A stretch of DNA of 64,000 bases from Euryodendron excelsum. Taxonomy: Eukaryota > Streptophyta > Magnoliopsida > Ericales > Pentaphylacaceae. This document shows positions 23,641 through 35,598 of this stretch, in pieces (within the stretch, counting starts at the first letter, position 1; each line of letters begins with the position of its first letter). Location: NCBI GenBank assembly GCA_033060915.1, contig CM065378.1, positions 3,715,001-3,779,000 of the forward strand. The letters are read 5' to 3'. A program made the translations under genes and the position numbers. Under the pieces are notes generated by a model that saw only the letters and a list, made by a program, of their open reading frames with translations, had not been told where the DNA came from and made no database searches.

Positions 23641-24689
23641 TTAGTATCATATAATGGGTGAGAGATGTGGTTAACCAAACTGATACATGTTGATGTGTTA
23701 TCATACCACAAAGTGCTTCATTTGTTACTCTCTGACTGATAGAATTATCCTCCGTATCTGGGCTTATAACAAATTATGCTCATGATTAGAGATTTTTCTG
23801 TCATGACATTATATCCGAGGAGCTCTTGAGCTTCACATCTAGTGTGAACGCAAGAGACTTAGCTGATTATTTTTTTTGAAACAAAACATCAACCAAAAAC
23901 AATATCTATGTCTTGGCATTTTTGTGTTAGGACAATATGGATTCTTTCCCTCTCTTTAAAGTCATTTCCTCTCTCCCTTCCTCTTCCTCTTGGGTTTCGG
24001 AACTCCAACTACTCATGCAGGTTGGCTCTCAAGGCATTTACTAATCAGATACTGCGATTTTTTCCTCAACTTGATGACCTTGCTGGAATTGACTCAGAAT
24101 CAAAAAAACATTGTGGTGCCCAAGTATCAACTGTGAATCATGAAGGAAAGCTTAGTGATTGCAGAACTATATCAGATTCCTACTGCATCTGGAAAAAGAA
24201 GTGCCAAATGTGAAAATATTTACTTACAAATGGCTACATTGGTTAAAACAAGCTTCTTTGCCTCCCTCTTCAGCCAATGACAGTAACATAGAATCATTGA
24301 AAGAACATAATTTTCATCGTGCAAATAATCTTAGACAAGGATCAGTAGGTGTGGTTGCTGCAGACAAAGTTGCTGTAATTGAGCTGTTGTTTCCTTCTGT
24401 TTTTAGTGCTATAGTATGTCATTGCATCCAGCTGGTTCCATTGATCCTGATGTAGTTGCTTTTCTTTCACTAGATGAGATAATCTGTCTATCAGTTGCAG
24501 TAGCTTTATGATTCTCATCCTTGGCCTTATTCTTTTCCAATATGCTCAATGAGTTAAATTGCTCCACTTTTAGAGAATTGTTGCATATCACCATCTGGTT
24601 ACCTCACAATATCATATGGTTTTCTGAGTATATTTAAATTGAGTTGGACTCAGTTAAAACAAGAAAGTGGCTTGATATGTTTTGGACTA

Positions 24690-25262
24690 AGAAGCACGAA
24701 CACTTTTAAGAAGGTGCTGTATCTGTTTTGAATAAGTGTCTCCCTAATACTTGTTGGACATATGTCCAAAATGTTGCATATTATTATTTTTAATTATTTT
24801 TTTTGAAATTGGACACGCTTTGGACACTTAGGGCCTAGGGGACACACATCTCCATTGGTTAGACACACTTAAAACTCATTGCAATTTTACAGAAAATAAC
24901 GTAGTGATCCAATGATTAATTCTCCTCCTTTAGACTTTTTAAGTGTAAGAATCCTTTATCCCAAAATTTTTATTGGTTTATGAATAGAGTATTGTGAAGT
25001 AGATATTAAGAGGTTTTGTTCTCACTTCTTTTCCAATAGGTAGAATATGGAAAACGATATCTTACAATTTTGAATATAATCAAATATGAATGCAGTTGTA
25101 ATGTAAAAAATGATAAATAGTCATTATTTTCACTTACACGTAAATAATATATTTATTTATTGCCGTGTTGCTGCTGTGTCGTGTCCTAATTTTTTTGAAA
25201 ATTGCAATTGTCAGCGTGTCCATATCGTGTCGTGTCGTGTCTGTGCCCCGTGTTCGTGACCT
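24690..25262. mobile_element. Candidate TIR element in a MED27 intron
   Basis: The left end contains 'gcacgaacac' and the right end 'gtgttcgtgac' after several 'cgtgt' repeats (about 25218-25250), so the termini are inverted. The interior carries 'ggacac' phrases. It resembles widespread plant MITEs that start with tandem cgtgtc motifs. The target duplication was not resolved. Confidence 0.45.
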
Positions 25263-28200
25263 TGCTTTTAGGTTTGAAAGTGAAAGTTGGTTGGTTATCT
25301 TTGCAATATCTCGTCTCCACCAACATGATATGGGTTAAGCATGGGTTTTGACTAATTTCGGTCAGGCCATGTTTTGCTTGTTGAAGCTTGGCTTGTTTCA
25401 AATTTTGGATTGTAATAGGGGTAATATTTGAGCTTGGCCTAAGCTCGCCTCAATCAAAGCTGATTTATTAGCCCAATCAAGCGTGTTCTGTTGGGCTTGG
25501 GAGTAGGAAATTTCTGTAGTTCACGGATATCGCACGTCCTTCCAGCTTATATCCAGATTTTTGACAAGCTTTGGACAAACACACTTGTTAGAAACTGAGT
25601 TTTGAATTCTGTGATTCACATTGTTTTGTTTAGATATTGTATGTGTGCAAATATATTTGGAGTTTATATTTGTTGTACCAACACTTACAAAGAAAAAATA
25701 GAAGAAATTGTTGCACCATTAGTAGAAAGGCTGTTTTGACAGGTTATTGAAAGAATTGTGCATCAATCCGAATAATTTAGAGATTGATTACTTTTACTGC
25801 TTTAACTATTTATTAGCCTAATTATTACAATTTTAATTTCCTATTTCTTTGTCTAAAGAATCTCTGCCATATATAACTTGGTTATTTCATTTATGGTTCT
25901 GACAACCCAAAACAGCCTTGTCCTAAAAGAAAGGAAATTTGAATTTCTTTCATGGTATTTCAAATATTAGTAGAAAGAGTACACAAGATATCCGTGAGTC
26001 CTATATGTTCATACTCCGCTGCCTTCCCTGGCCATTATTCAGCCTTGTTTTTTATTTTTTTCACAAGTCCATTGTTTTGTCTTGTTATGCATAGAGTTAG
26101 GGAATAAAGGGAAAAGAAAATTTGGTAGAATTTTGGAATATTGTTCAATATGTGACCCGAGAAATTTATATTCCATTTTTCACTGTGGGCGTGTGGATTA
26201 AAGGTGGAAATTATTGTTTCTTTTGTATCATGTTTCTCACAATTACCTTGATGATGATAATGTTGGCAGTGAACCACAACTACATTATTTCCGTCTACCT
26301 TTGCCTGCAATGTTAATTGCAATCATATTTAGTTCTTAGAATTAAAAATTGCTGATGTGGTCACCAGAGTCAAACAGTGGAGAGGGACATGAGGATATAA
26401 AACATCAGAGTTGGAGACAATAGAGAGAATACGACGAACTTTTTTTTTCCCCTTGACAAGCTGAGGTATAAGAGATACATGTCTCTTTTAATGGTATTCT
26501 TACTATTTGGAAATAAAAACACATTGTCACCAATATAACTTTAATTAGTACACATGTAAAGGTTGTGCCCTCTTTGGAAACTATCTAGCTTTCCATTGGC
26601 TTTGATCAAACATAAATTTAGAATTAATATGTGCAATCTGTCTATATATGTGTGTTGTTTGTATATCATCTATGTACATATGTGCATATTGGATGTATTT
26701 GTGTTACGTGTGTGTATTTGTTCTGCTTACACATTCAAAGTTGGACAAACTCCTAATTTCAAACATTATATCCTGGATATTAAAGCGTTCTACACTAGGA
26801 GATGCTGTGTCCTAGCTTTTGCTTGCAACCTTTTAAGATTAACTGTATCTCAAAGTAACACATTTAATTTATTAGGAATCAACTAGATCCATTGATAAAC
26901 CAGCCTTGTAATTTCGAAAACAAACAGGATGTACTCAAACTAAAATATTTGCGGTGAAAATATTAAAGGGGAACAATATAAAGATGATATAGGAAAAGAT
27001 GAGAACCTGTTTCTTTAAATTTGGAAACTTTGGGTAAGGCAGGTCTTCTTTGGTTTGAGTTTTAATAAAAATTTCTGTTCAAATTCTCATCGTTTCGTTT
27101 TCTGTATTATGATTTAATGAAATGTTTCAGAATAACTTGAATTTATATATAGTTGTTGTAAGGTTTTGTGATGACCTATCCTCAAGGCCTTGGGCAGTAA
27201 AGGAATGATAGTGAAGGTGTTTTGACCTATTAACTTCTAAAAGACAATCTTATTGAGTTGTTTTGACCTTCAACATCATTAGATCGAAATGGACTTTTTG
27301 GAGAATAGAAACTAGAAGAGGTGGAGTACAGAAGGGGCAATGATAATTGACTCTGCTTTGTATAGATTATCAGCTATATGTTTGTCTTGTGACTCTTATG
27401 AGGTGACTCCTTGACCTGTCATGGCTCCTTCAGATGCCTGAAGTGGGAATGTTAAGTTTGAGGATTGTTCTTATGTCAATACAGTAAATCAATAATTTTT
27501 TTTTTTAAGAAACTTCATGTGATCACTAACTTAGGCCAGTTTCAAAACTGAAATTAATTCGTGGAACCCCAGCAAAAAGATTGCTTTTTTTTTTTTGTGA
27601 TGGCAAGCCTTGCTATATATTGAAACTACGTAATTTAGGTTGATTGCTAAGCTTGCGGCTATTCTTTGACTCTAATTGTATGAAGATGCCAATTTTTTTT
27701 TTTATTTCTTATTTTATCATTGATGGCAAGCTCTTACCAGCTGTTAGCTTGAGTGGTATGATGGTATCTCTTGCCACCCCAAAGGATCAAGTCACAGTTG
27801 GGACTTCAGTGTTTGTCTTATCCAACAAAAAATGACAAAAAAAAAAAACTGTTCCTGTTGAGGTGAACTTTCAGCTTTATTTGACAGGGAGGCAGCTATG
27901 TACATGCAAGGGGCTTTTCAGTTTATCATGTATTTGGACACATAACGGTAAGAGCTTTTCTTTTTAGTTATATTTGTTCTGGTAATATAGCTAGTACCCA
28001 GTAGTCCAGGATATTCAGAGGATTCAACATTGCAGTTAAGAATTTCATTAATCGCCTATTGCACAAACATGCCGCTGTGGCTCTGCAATATTTTCTGGGT
28101 CTCACAACCAAAACAGCTCTATGTTCTCTATTGATATTTTCTCTGACCTGGGGATTTTCAGTGTCCATTCTTATGTTCTGAATGCATTTCAAGCACTTTC

Positions 28201-28526
28201 TAGTTTTTAAAATGTTTTTATTTTGTTTTGCACAGCTATCAAACTTTGTTCACAAAAGTTTGCAGGCACAGCTGTCTCCTTTTTATTGTTGATTTCCTGC
28301 AATTTGGTTTCGGATTTGAATGTTAAGACGTTTGTGGTGCAGTAAGCGTGGACGGCTACTGTCAATGGACAGACAATCAGCTTTGTTGTTGCCTCCAGTT
28401 CATCGCCCTTACTGGAACTTTTCTGGTAGCAAGATTTCATCAACTCAACTAAGTTCCTCAACAAAGGATCAGAGCATGGGTATCATCCAGGCTTCTCATG
28501 TTTGCTGCTTTTCAGAGGAAGTATAG

Positions 28527-28659
28527 TCACATCCATTGGCACAGGTGTGTCCAGATATGTTGTTCCTTCCTTTGTTTTCTTTACTTTTCCCAGATCTTTT
28601 CGTGTCTGGAGAAAGCCAGGTATTCTTTTTGTTCTTTTTGGTTTTTTTTTTTTGTTTTT

Positions 28660-28696
<37 letters not shown>

Positions 28697-29609
28697 AATT
28701 TCAATTAAATTTATTTTACATTATTCATACATACATTTAGAATGCTAAAAACAGTATCTTCGATTTAATACATCAAACCTCTCACCCATGAGTTTCTAAA
28801 TGTCAGAAAACTTTGATTTGTGCTTCTGTTTTTGTTGTAGTTCTTTTTTGTTCTGAACGTTTATTGTCCTCATTTTTTAAGGAAGGTTCTAGTTTTAATG
28901 TGAAGAATTTCGTTTCATAATGGTGAGCAAAATTACTCATGCTTGTTGAGGTTTGAGATATTGTCTGATTGCAGTGTGATTTTACATTTTGGGTAATGGG
29001 CTTTGATGCAAAATTGTGTTTTAAAACTTGTGAAATATCAAATAACTAAAAGGGCTGCAAGGTGCCAAGACGAAAAAAATTCGGGCTGCCAAACGTTCTC
29101 TACATTCAAATCATAGGGAATAGTTGAACTGGATTAGAAAATGTTTGTTTCCTTCTTACAGGAGTCTTTGTCCTTGCATTTCTGTTAATTGTGGTTCTAA
29201 GTTGAACACCCACCTGAATTAGCATATTAGATCTCATTATTGCTAGAAAACCTTCTGAATGTCAAGAAAGATGTAGTGTATACATCCATTCATTCCATTT
29301 TGTATAGTGGAAGCCACATGGGTCTACTTTTGGGAGGCTGTTAATTACATTTTTTTAATACCGTTTAGCAATTTCATATTGTTGAACGTATCAGTGTGCT
29401 CCATTGAGCATATTATCTTAATGGTAAATGCTCCTATTGCTTTAATGCTTAATTAGAGTAAAACTTAGTGAAAAGTTATATGATAATTTTAAAGCGTTAT
29501 AAAGAGCAGCGGACTCCAAATGTTTATGAAGATGTGATGAGATATACCAAAAATTGTTAAACAGTTACATAATGTTGGAAACTGGCTTAAAATATCATAG
29601 CCTTAAGTT
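28527..29609. other. Region 3' of the MED27 copy, no gene
   Basis: Apart from the G homopolymer, only AT-rich sequence is visible. The glycine- or proline-rich frames here come purely from the G run. Confidence 0.6.
28662..28695. repeat. Uninterrupted run of 34 G
   Basis: Counted directly: 9 + 10 + 15 G residues with no interruption, preceded by T-rich sequence. It could form stacked G-quadruplexes on the plus strand. The exact length is doubtful, because homopolymers are error-prone in sequencing. Confidence 0.95.
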
Positions 29610-30055
29610 CTGTGTTACCGTAATACCCTACTACCTTAGCGAATTACGTTTTTGGAACAAAGTTCCGAAACGTGGTATTTTAGCATTCCAAAACGGTAAG
29701 TTTAGCGATCCTAAACTTTTTTTCTATTTATATCTTTAAAGGTCACCTGACGGAGGAAAATAAATCAATTAGAATGAACAAAGATATAGGAAAAATAGAA
29801 TTTTGGTATAATACTATGCTTAAAAAAATGGGTTCTAATGCTCGTAGAATGTGTTTTTAGATGATTAATTTGAAAAAACATAAATTATGTTTTATTAAAT
29901 GTCTGATTGTTAAAAAAAATTCTTTTAGAAGTGCCTTAATTATAATAGTATATTTTATAGAAGTCTACCCGTAACATATCATATTTTAGAACATGTGACT
30001 TACCATGTTCTTGTTCCTATTCCACGTACCGAAATGATCCGAGTTTCAGGTAACA
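29610..30055 (-). mobile_element. Mutator-like MITE, copy 2 (inverted relative to copy 1)
   Basis: This ~446-bp unit is a reverse-complement relative of 17696-18168. The ends CTGTGTTACC and GGTAACA match the copy 1 ends. The flanks TAGCCTTAAGTT (29598-29609) and TAGCTTAAGCTT (30056-30067) look like a decayed long target duplication. The flanks differ from those of copy 1, so the two are independent insertions. Confidence 0.75.
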
Positions 30056-32040
30056 TAGCTTAAGCTTTAATGGGTTGACAGTTACATAATGCCAGAAAGT
30101 GGGTTAAAACATTGTATGGTTAAGCTTTAATGATTTTGCTAGTCCAAAGGTTTCATGTAGAATTGCCCAACTGAGATGACTCAATCTCCCTAGATGTATC
30201 TACTCTGGGACCACTAGTGCAATGGGTATCTTCATTTGTCATTGAGATCATTGTATGAGGGTTTACGGAGTTGTAATGGGTTGATAGGATTTAGAGAGTC
30301 AGATGAGAAAGAAGTAGGGACAAGTAGGGACAATCATGTACCAGTAGAGAAGGAAGTTATGGAGGTTATAAAAATGGGTAGAGACATGGCAACGTGCATT
30401 AGTGTGTTTCCTCTCCAGTTTGCAGAGGATATGATATGCTTCTCCAATCCCTTCGGGGAACCCAAAAACGAAGTCTTTTGACTTGATCCATATATAGGTG
30501 ATATAGGCCTCATTTTTGCATGTCTGTACATGGGTGGCACTCCTTGGTGCCTTTTATATGTGTACTGCTTGATTTATAAAATGTATGATATTCTTCTCCT
30601 CCTTTGAGGAGGGTAAAGTGAGGAACCTTAGGTTATATTTAAATTGTAAGAATTGAGAAGTAGAATAGGAATGTGATTCCATGTCTCCTGTATCCCATCA
30701 TTTGGACATTTCAAGTTCCCTTTTCAAGGTAGAATGAGATTGCCACACTAAGTGGAAATATCATGCCATACCTCCCAAGAGAATGACATATCTGAGGTCC
30801 TATTATTTTTCCATTTGTGATTCCTAGCTAACCCTAATGCCACTTGGCCATTGACATAATAATCTTATTACGAGTACATAGTAATGTGATTCCCATTCCT
30901 TGTCTTGATTCCTGCCATCCCTCAATAGTTTGTCCTTAGCCTCATTCTCCTTATTTGTTGTGTTCAGCCTTGGCCTCATCCTAAAGTTGTTTGGAATTCT
31001 TTGAGGGCTTAAGATTAACGTAAAAGAGTGACATTGCAGGTATTAATGTTGAGGATGATCAACCACAAAATTTAGCTCCAACTTAGGGTGTGAAATATGT
31101 AGTTGCCTCTTTAAGTAACTGTGCCTTCCCCTCCAGGGTAACTGTAGCTCTCAGAACTCTTTGGCTCCAGTGGCTGATAAGGTGCCCAAGCATTTAGAAA
31201 CTTGGAGGAAGGCCTATCTCTCCTTGCATTGTGGAAACATTGTAGAATGGTTTCTATTCAATGGTATCATTGGAATAGATGAGGTGCCTTTACATAATTA
31301 ATGCATAAATAATGCTTTTAGAAGTGCATAGTTGACATGGTTCATATCAGAGATTGTGTTTCATGTATCATTTTCTATTGAATGAAAGAGAAATGACTCT
31401 TGCAATGTGGCTACCTTGTCATATCCTTACCCACAATTGCTAAACTTCATTAAGCTTAGATTGGCCTGCTGTGTGTACCATGCTAAACATCATTAAGCTT
31501 AGAGAGTACTATTGACAAAGACCAGGCTGTCGTTGCTTTTATAATTGAAACCTAAGTATGAATTCTGGTTACAAAATGTAATATATATATATATATAGAT
31601 ATATATAGTGAGATTATTGTGTAGTGGGATGGGTATTGATGCTTCGTTAGCATGATACTAATTCAGATGTTTCTATTTGAAAATTAGAGAAAACGGAAAA
31701 TATAGTAAAATGTGTATTTTAGTTTTTCTTTGACGAAGGATATATCTCATACTGCTGTGTAATATGGAGCAAATGCTCGAGATCATATAGTTAGGTGACT
31801 GATATATATTCTGCACAGTACTAGCTACTACTATTTTGCTAAAACTTACTTGGTATTTTGCGTGCAGGACTAAAACTCGGCTATGCTAGTGCTCCTATCA
31901 GATGTTATATACCGAGAAAGATGTTCCATGTGTGTGGTAGCCCAGCATACTTATTTAATGTTTACAGAGAAAGATGTACCTGAGTGCTTAGGTAGAATCC
32001 TTGTTTATATCCCATGGTTCAATAGTTTTTATATCTGAGA
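30056..32040. other. Intergenic with a possible LINE trace
   Basis: No gene is supported. Around 31155-31270 the plus-strand frame reads PVADKVPKHLETWRKAYLSL, which recalls the LINE reverse-transcriptase thumb region (KVSKRL--WKKAYLS-GGR). Downstream identity is lost. An AT microsatellite lies at about 31580-31608. Confidence 0.4.
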
Positions 32041-32190
32041 TTTTCATCTCTCTCTCTCTCTCTGTGTCTCTCTCTCACAAACACACACACAGACACAGAA
32101 ATCATATGGAGTGCTTGCATCCAATTGTTTGACGCACGTGAGCACTCCATATGATTTTTGAGAGAGAGAAGATATCCCACAGCAGTCGTG
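32041..32190. other. Hairpin with CT/GA-rich outer arms
   Basis: Perfect inverted arms 'aaatcatatggagtgct' (from about 32099) and 'agcactccatatgattt' (to about 32157) enclose a ~25-nt loop. Outside them a CT/GT-rich tract (32048-32095) can pair partly with 'gagagagagaagatatc'. The size is within the range of plant microRNA foldbacks, but the arm sequence matches no mature microRNA I know. Function is unknown. Confidence 0.55.
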
Positions 32191-34200
32191 TTTTATCGTC
32201 CAGTGAGTGTTGCAAAATTTCATCACTGTTTCACCCATTTTGGGAGACTTTTGTAAGTTTTACTAACTCCTTGCGTGCGTGCATATTTTTCCTATGAAGG
32301 AGCAATGGTTTTCGGATAACTATTCTCAGAAACATGTTCTTCGAAAGTTCTGAAATTTTTGATAATTCGGTGTTTTTGGACATTTTACTATTACGAATTG
32401 GAAGAAAAAAGAGCAGAAAATGCATTTTGGTGTTTTGTGAAAATTCGTTCTTTTCAGTTGAGTTTTCTGAAAAAAAAATTTTTAAAAACAACAAATGAAT
32501 TGTTATGTAAGCACAGGTCATGGATGACCTTTACTTTGGGCAGGTACCCATTACGTTGTTCCATTTGTTCACGACTCCTATTAGTATATATATAGGAGCT
32601 CGGGTGAACAACCAAGAAGAGAAAAAAAAAAATAGAAAGGAAGAGTAGAGAGAAATAGAAATGAACAATCAGAGAGAAAATATAAGGAAGTAAAGTATAA
32701 GTAAGTCTTCAAAGATCATATTGTATTTTTTTGGATTTTGTATTATTAATAAAGTTTTTGGTGGTTCAGAAGATCTATTCCTAATTGTTTTAGAAGAACT
32801 AATATGATAAATCTTTGATAATTTTTGGAGAACTATTCTTTATATTTTGTTTTGAGTTATTTTATTTACTTTATATTCTTTTAGTTTTATAACACCAGAC
32901 AAATTTTCGGTTTTGTTTTCTGCTTCTTGTATGTCCACCACAGAAAACCGTCTGTTTCAAATGTATACAGAAAGAGGCTTCTTTGTTAACAACTAAGAAG
33001 CTTCTTTGTTTCTTCTTAAAAGAGGATTTTCATGGAAAGTTGTATTCGTTTTCGTTTCGTTTTTTCTGATTTTGAGAATAGGAAACACACTTTGAAAATG
33101 AAACATAACACTAACTCTGGTTCGTTTTAATCACATTCAGCTCATCGACTGTTATTCACTACTATACTCCGAAACCGCTAAAAGGAATTCTTGCATAAGT
33201 TGCAAGATAAAAATAAAATATCACATTCAAATATTCAATCTTTTAGTAATTAAAAAAATCAATTTTTATGTTTGATTTTTTTATTTTTTTCTTGAAATGG
33301 CAAGCAAGGAAGGAGGTGAGGAGTAATGTTTATACTCCTTACAACAATAAAACTCAAGCTTGAGATATCAACCTCTACTAATCTACATACCTTACTAGCT
33401 GAGCTATCCATAATTTTTGTTTAGTTTTAATTTCTAGGGAACGTTGAGAATTTCATTTGTATCAGTTTCTTTTTATTTGTGAAAAATCTATACGATATGG
33501 TGGTGTAAGTTTATCTTATTATGTATTAGGTTAATTTAGTATGTTTTACACAGTTTAAGTTTCTTTTGATTAATTAGTTAATGACTGTCCCCACAAAACA
33601 AAATCTCTGATTGGGCACTGTTCTTGACCATCTTCCTTTTCCTTCCATTTTCTCATTTCTCTAACAAGGGTAATTGCTTTCCTCCATTTCCATGCTTCCT
33701 TCACACCAAGTATAGTGTAAAAGGCTGTTTGGAAAGTAAAAAGCTCGTTTGATATATCTTCATCTTTATTTAATTCTCGATAAGAAAATAGATAGACAAA
33801 AGGTGATTTTGAAATAGGAAAATAATGGATTTGCAAGGTCCCCAATCCATTGGGTTATTTAAAAAGACATTGCTCTTTGGGAGATCTATCTGGTAATTAC
33901 ATTATGCAATAAACTCCAAACTATTGTGTTGAAGTTCATCCTCTTTATCATGAGTGATTGTTTGCCCCAAAATGACTTGGACATAAGACTAAACATACTA
34001 CTAGGCATTTGTAATATCTTCCTCAAATATTCAGCTTAGTCAAAATAAAGAAAAAACAACAACAAATATAAAGAAGGAAGTTAGATAACTCTTCAGCAAC
34101 TCTTTTCCCCAATTATACTTGCTTGCATAAACAAAAAGGTGTAAACATGTTTATGTACTCTTAAAATCCACTACAATAAAAGCTAAGAGAAGGCACTCCT
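32191..34200. other. Intergenic, AT-rich, no gene seen
   Basis: A TATATATATAGG stretch lies at about 32586-32597, followed by A/G-rich leader-like sequence, but no coding exon follows. Nothing else is supported. Confidence 0.5.
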
Positions 34201-34256
34201 CCCCCCCCCCCCCCCCCCCCCCCCCCCCACCCCCTCCCCCCCCCCCCCCCCCCCCC
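34201..34256. repeat. Broken poly-C tract
   Basis: 28 C, then A, 5 C, T, 21 C, followed by an A-rich stretch with CACCA units. It is directly readable and may be length-unstable. Confidence 0.95.
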
Positions 34257-34306
34257 ACCAAAAAAAAAAACAAAACACCACCAAAAAAAAGAGAAAAAAA
34301 CAGAGG

Positions 34307-34687
34307 GGTGTAATTATATTTTATCCTCTTCTAGTTTGAGCAAAAATTTAATAACCTCCCTAGGGTTCAAAAGTGAACACTTAATCCTCTTATTGTTTGA
34401 ACTTATTTGTAAAATAGATAGAATCATAAAAGATTTGGTCAAATGACAGATTGCCACCGCGAAAAACAACCATTTATTTTGACATAAAAGACAAATTATC
34501 TTTTTATGTCTTGTTTTAGAGAGATGAAATAAGAAATTACCCTTGTAATAGTATTGCAGTTAATTATAACAGTTTTAATCTATTTTACAATTAAGTCTAA
34601 ACAATAGGAGGTTACGTATACACTTTTAAACAATATAGAGATCATGCGATTTTTGCTTATACAATATAGGAGTAAAGTGTAAGTACC
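34307..34687 (+). mobile_element. MITE family X, copy 1
   Basis: This ~380-bp AT-rich unit has imperfect terminal inverted repeats (start 'gtgtaattatattttatcc', end 'ggagtaaagtgtaagtacc'). It shares ordered landmarks with 35213-35598: 'tttgagcaaaaatt', 'attttgacata', 'aaacaatatag' or 'aaatcatatag'. No transposase is present. Confidence 0.68.
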
Positions 34688-34749
34688 TTAAAAAAAAAAA
34701 AGAAATGCAAAATAAACTTCTTATAATTCAAACACAAAAAGCAAAAATT

Positions 34750-34930
34750 AAAAGGCTTACTTGTGACACTATAATGCATCTATGCTTTACTTTGTTACGT
34801 TGCGATTCTTCACTAAGTGTGTGTTAATCCAAACAACAACCAAAAAAAAAAAAAAAAACAGAAGCTTACTTGTAACACTTTGATGCATCTTTTCTTTACT
34901 TTATACCATTGTGATTCTTCACCAAGTGAT
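34750..34930. repeat. Local direct duplication (~70-bp unit, two copies)
   Basis: The unit running from 'cttacttgtgacac' to 'ttcttcactaagtg' (about 34757-34820) is repeated as 'cttacttgtaacac' to 'ttcttcaccaagtg' (about 34865-34928), separated by an A-run. It is non-coding. Confidence 0.75.
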
Positions 34931-35212
34931 GTCCTTTTGGCTTAATTGTTTGTCCCAAGTCTTCCTTTTTTCCTTCTTTATGAGTGATTCCTTCGTGGAA
35001 AACAATGCTAAAGGCTGTGGCGGGCCCGGAGAGGAGAGCCAACATAGGAATTTTTTTTTAATGGTGCAGACCATTTAGATTTAAGTATTCCTGTGAGGGA
35101 CCCGTCGAACACAAAAACTAAAAATATTATAAAATAATATCTAAAATTAAAAATATTATTTTCTCACTGAATTTTTTCTGCTCATTATAAATTTTCTATT
35201 TTATTAAAATAA

Positions 35213-35598
35213 GATAATTACACTTTACTCTCTTATGCTTTGAGCAAAAATTATATAATCCTCTATGGCTTAAAAATGAACATTTAAATCCCTTACGGTT
35301 TGAACTTTGTGAAAAATAGATGAAACTGTGATAAATTTGATCAAATAATAAAAAATACTTCTATGAAGGATAATTTTTTATTTTGACATAAAAAAACAAA
35401 CTCGTATTTTTGAGGTTCCATTTTAAGGAGACAAAATGATAAAAATATCCCTCTAACAAAATCACCATTAATTTTAGCGATTTCGATCTGTTCTATAGTT
35501 AAATTCAAACTATAAGGGGCTCATGTATTCAATTTTAAATCATATAGGGGTTATATGATTTTCAATCAAATCACACAGGGTTAAAGTGTAACTACCCT
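35213..35598 (+). mobile_element. MITE family X, copy 2
   Basis: Terminal inverted repeats are 'gataattacactttact' at the left and 'gttaaagtgtaactaccc' at the right. It is homologous along its length to 34307-34687, in the same orientation, about 0.9 kb away. The flanks differ, so it is not a simple tandem duplication. Confidence 0.7.

Larger units (their letters stand above)
18641..28526 (+). pseudogene. MED27: Mediator subunit 27 (MED27) pseudogene, 5'-truncated, introns retained
   Basis: Exon-like blocks together spell the C-terminal two-thirds of plant MED27, a tail-module subunit of the Mediator coactivator. Block 1 (18641-18750, resumed at 19788-19843) gives GRQLEDSGVLNESL, LHMPLVCPDGAVVAC, then AWKRQLAGQAGASALDRTR. 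Block 2 (24021-24478) gives LALKAFTNQILRFFPQLDD, LEKEVPNVKIFTY and ADKVAVIELLFPSVF. Block 3 (27888-27947) gives GGSYVHARGFSVYHVFGHIT. Block 4 (~28065-28133) gives HAAVALQYFLGL. Block 5 (28236-28265) gives YQTLFTKVC. Block 6 (28343-28526) gives GRLLSMDRQSALLLPPVHRPY to a TAG. Lesions: a solo LTR in block 1; frameshifts near 24178 and 24417; AT in place of the expected GT donor after 24478 and 28133; no AG before block 4; a GC donor after 28265; and Cys to Arg in the terminal zinc-ligand-like CSKC. Retained introns mean a genomic duplicate, not a retrocopy. N-terminal exons were not found. Confidence 0.85.

Noticed and set aside
28483..28748. Gly-rich and Pro-rich frames
   Set aside because: Produced entirely by the 34-G run and its complement.
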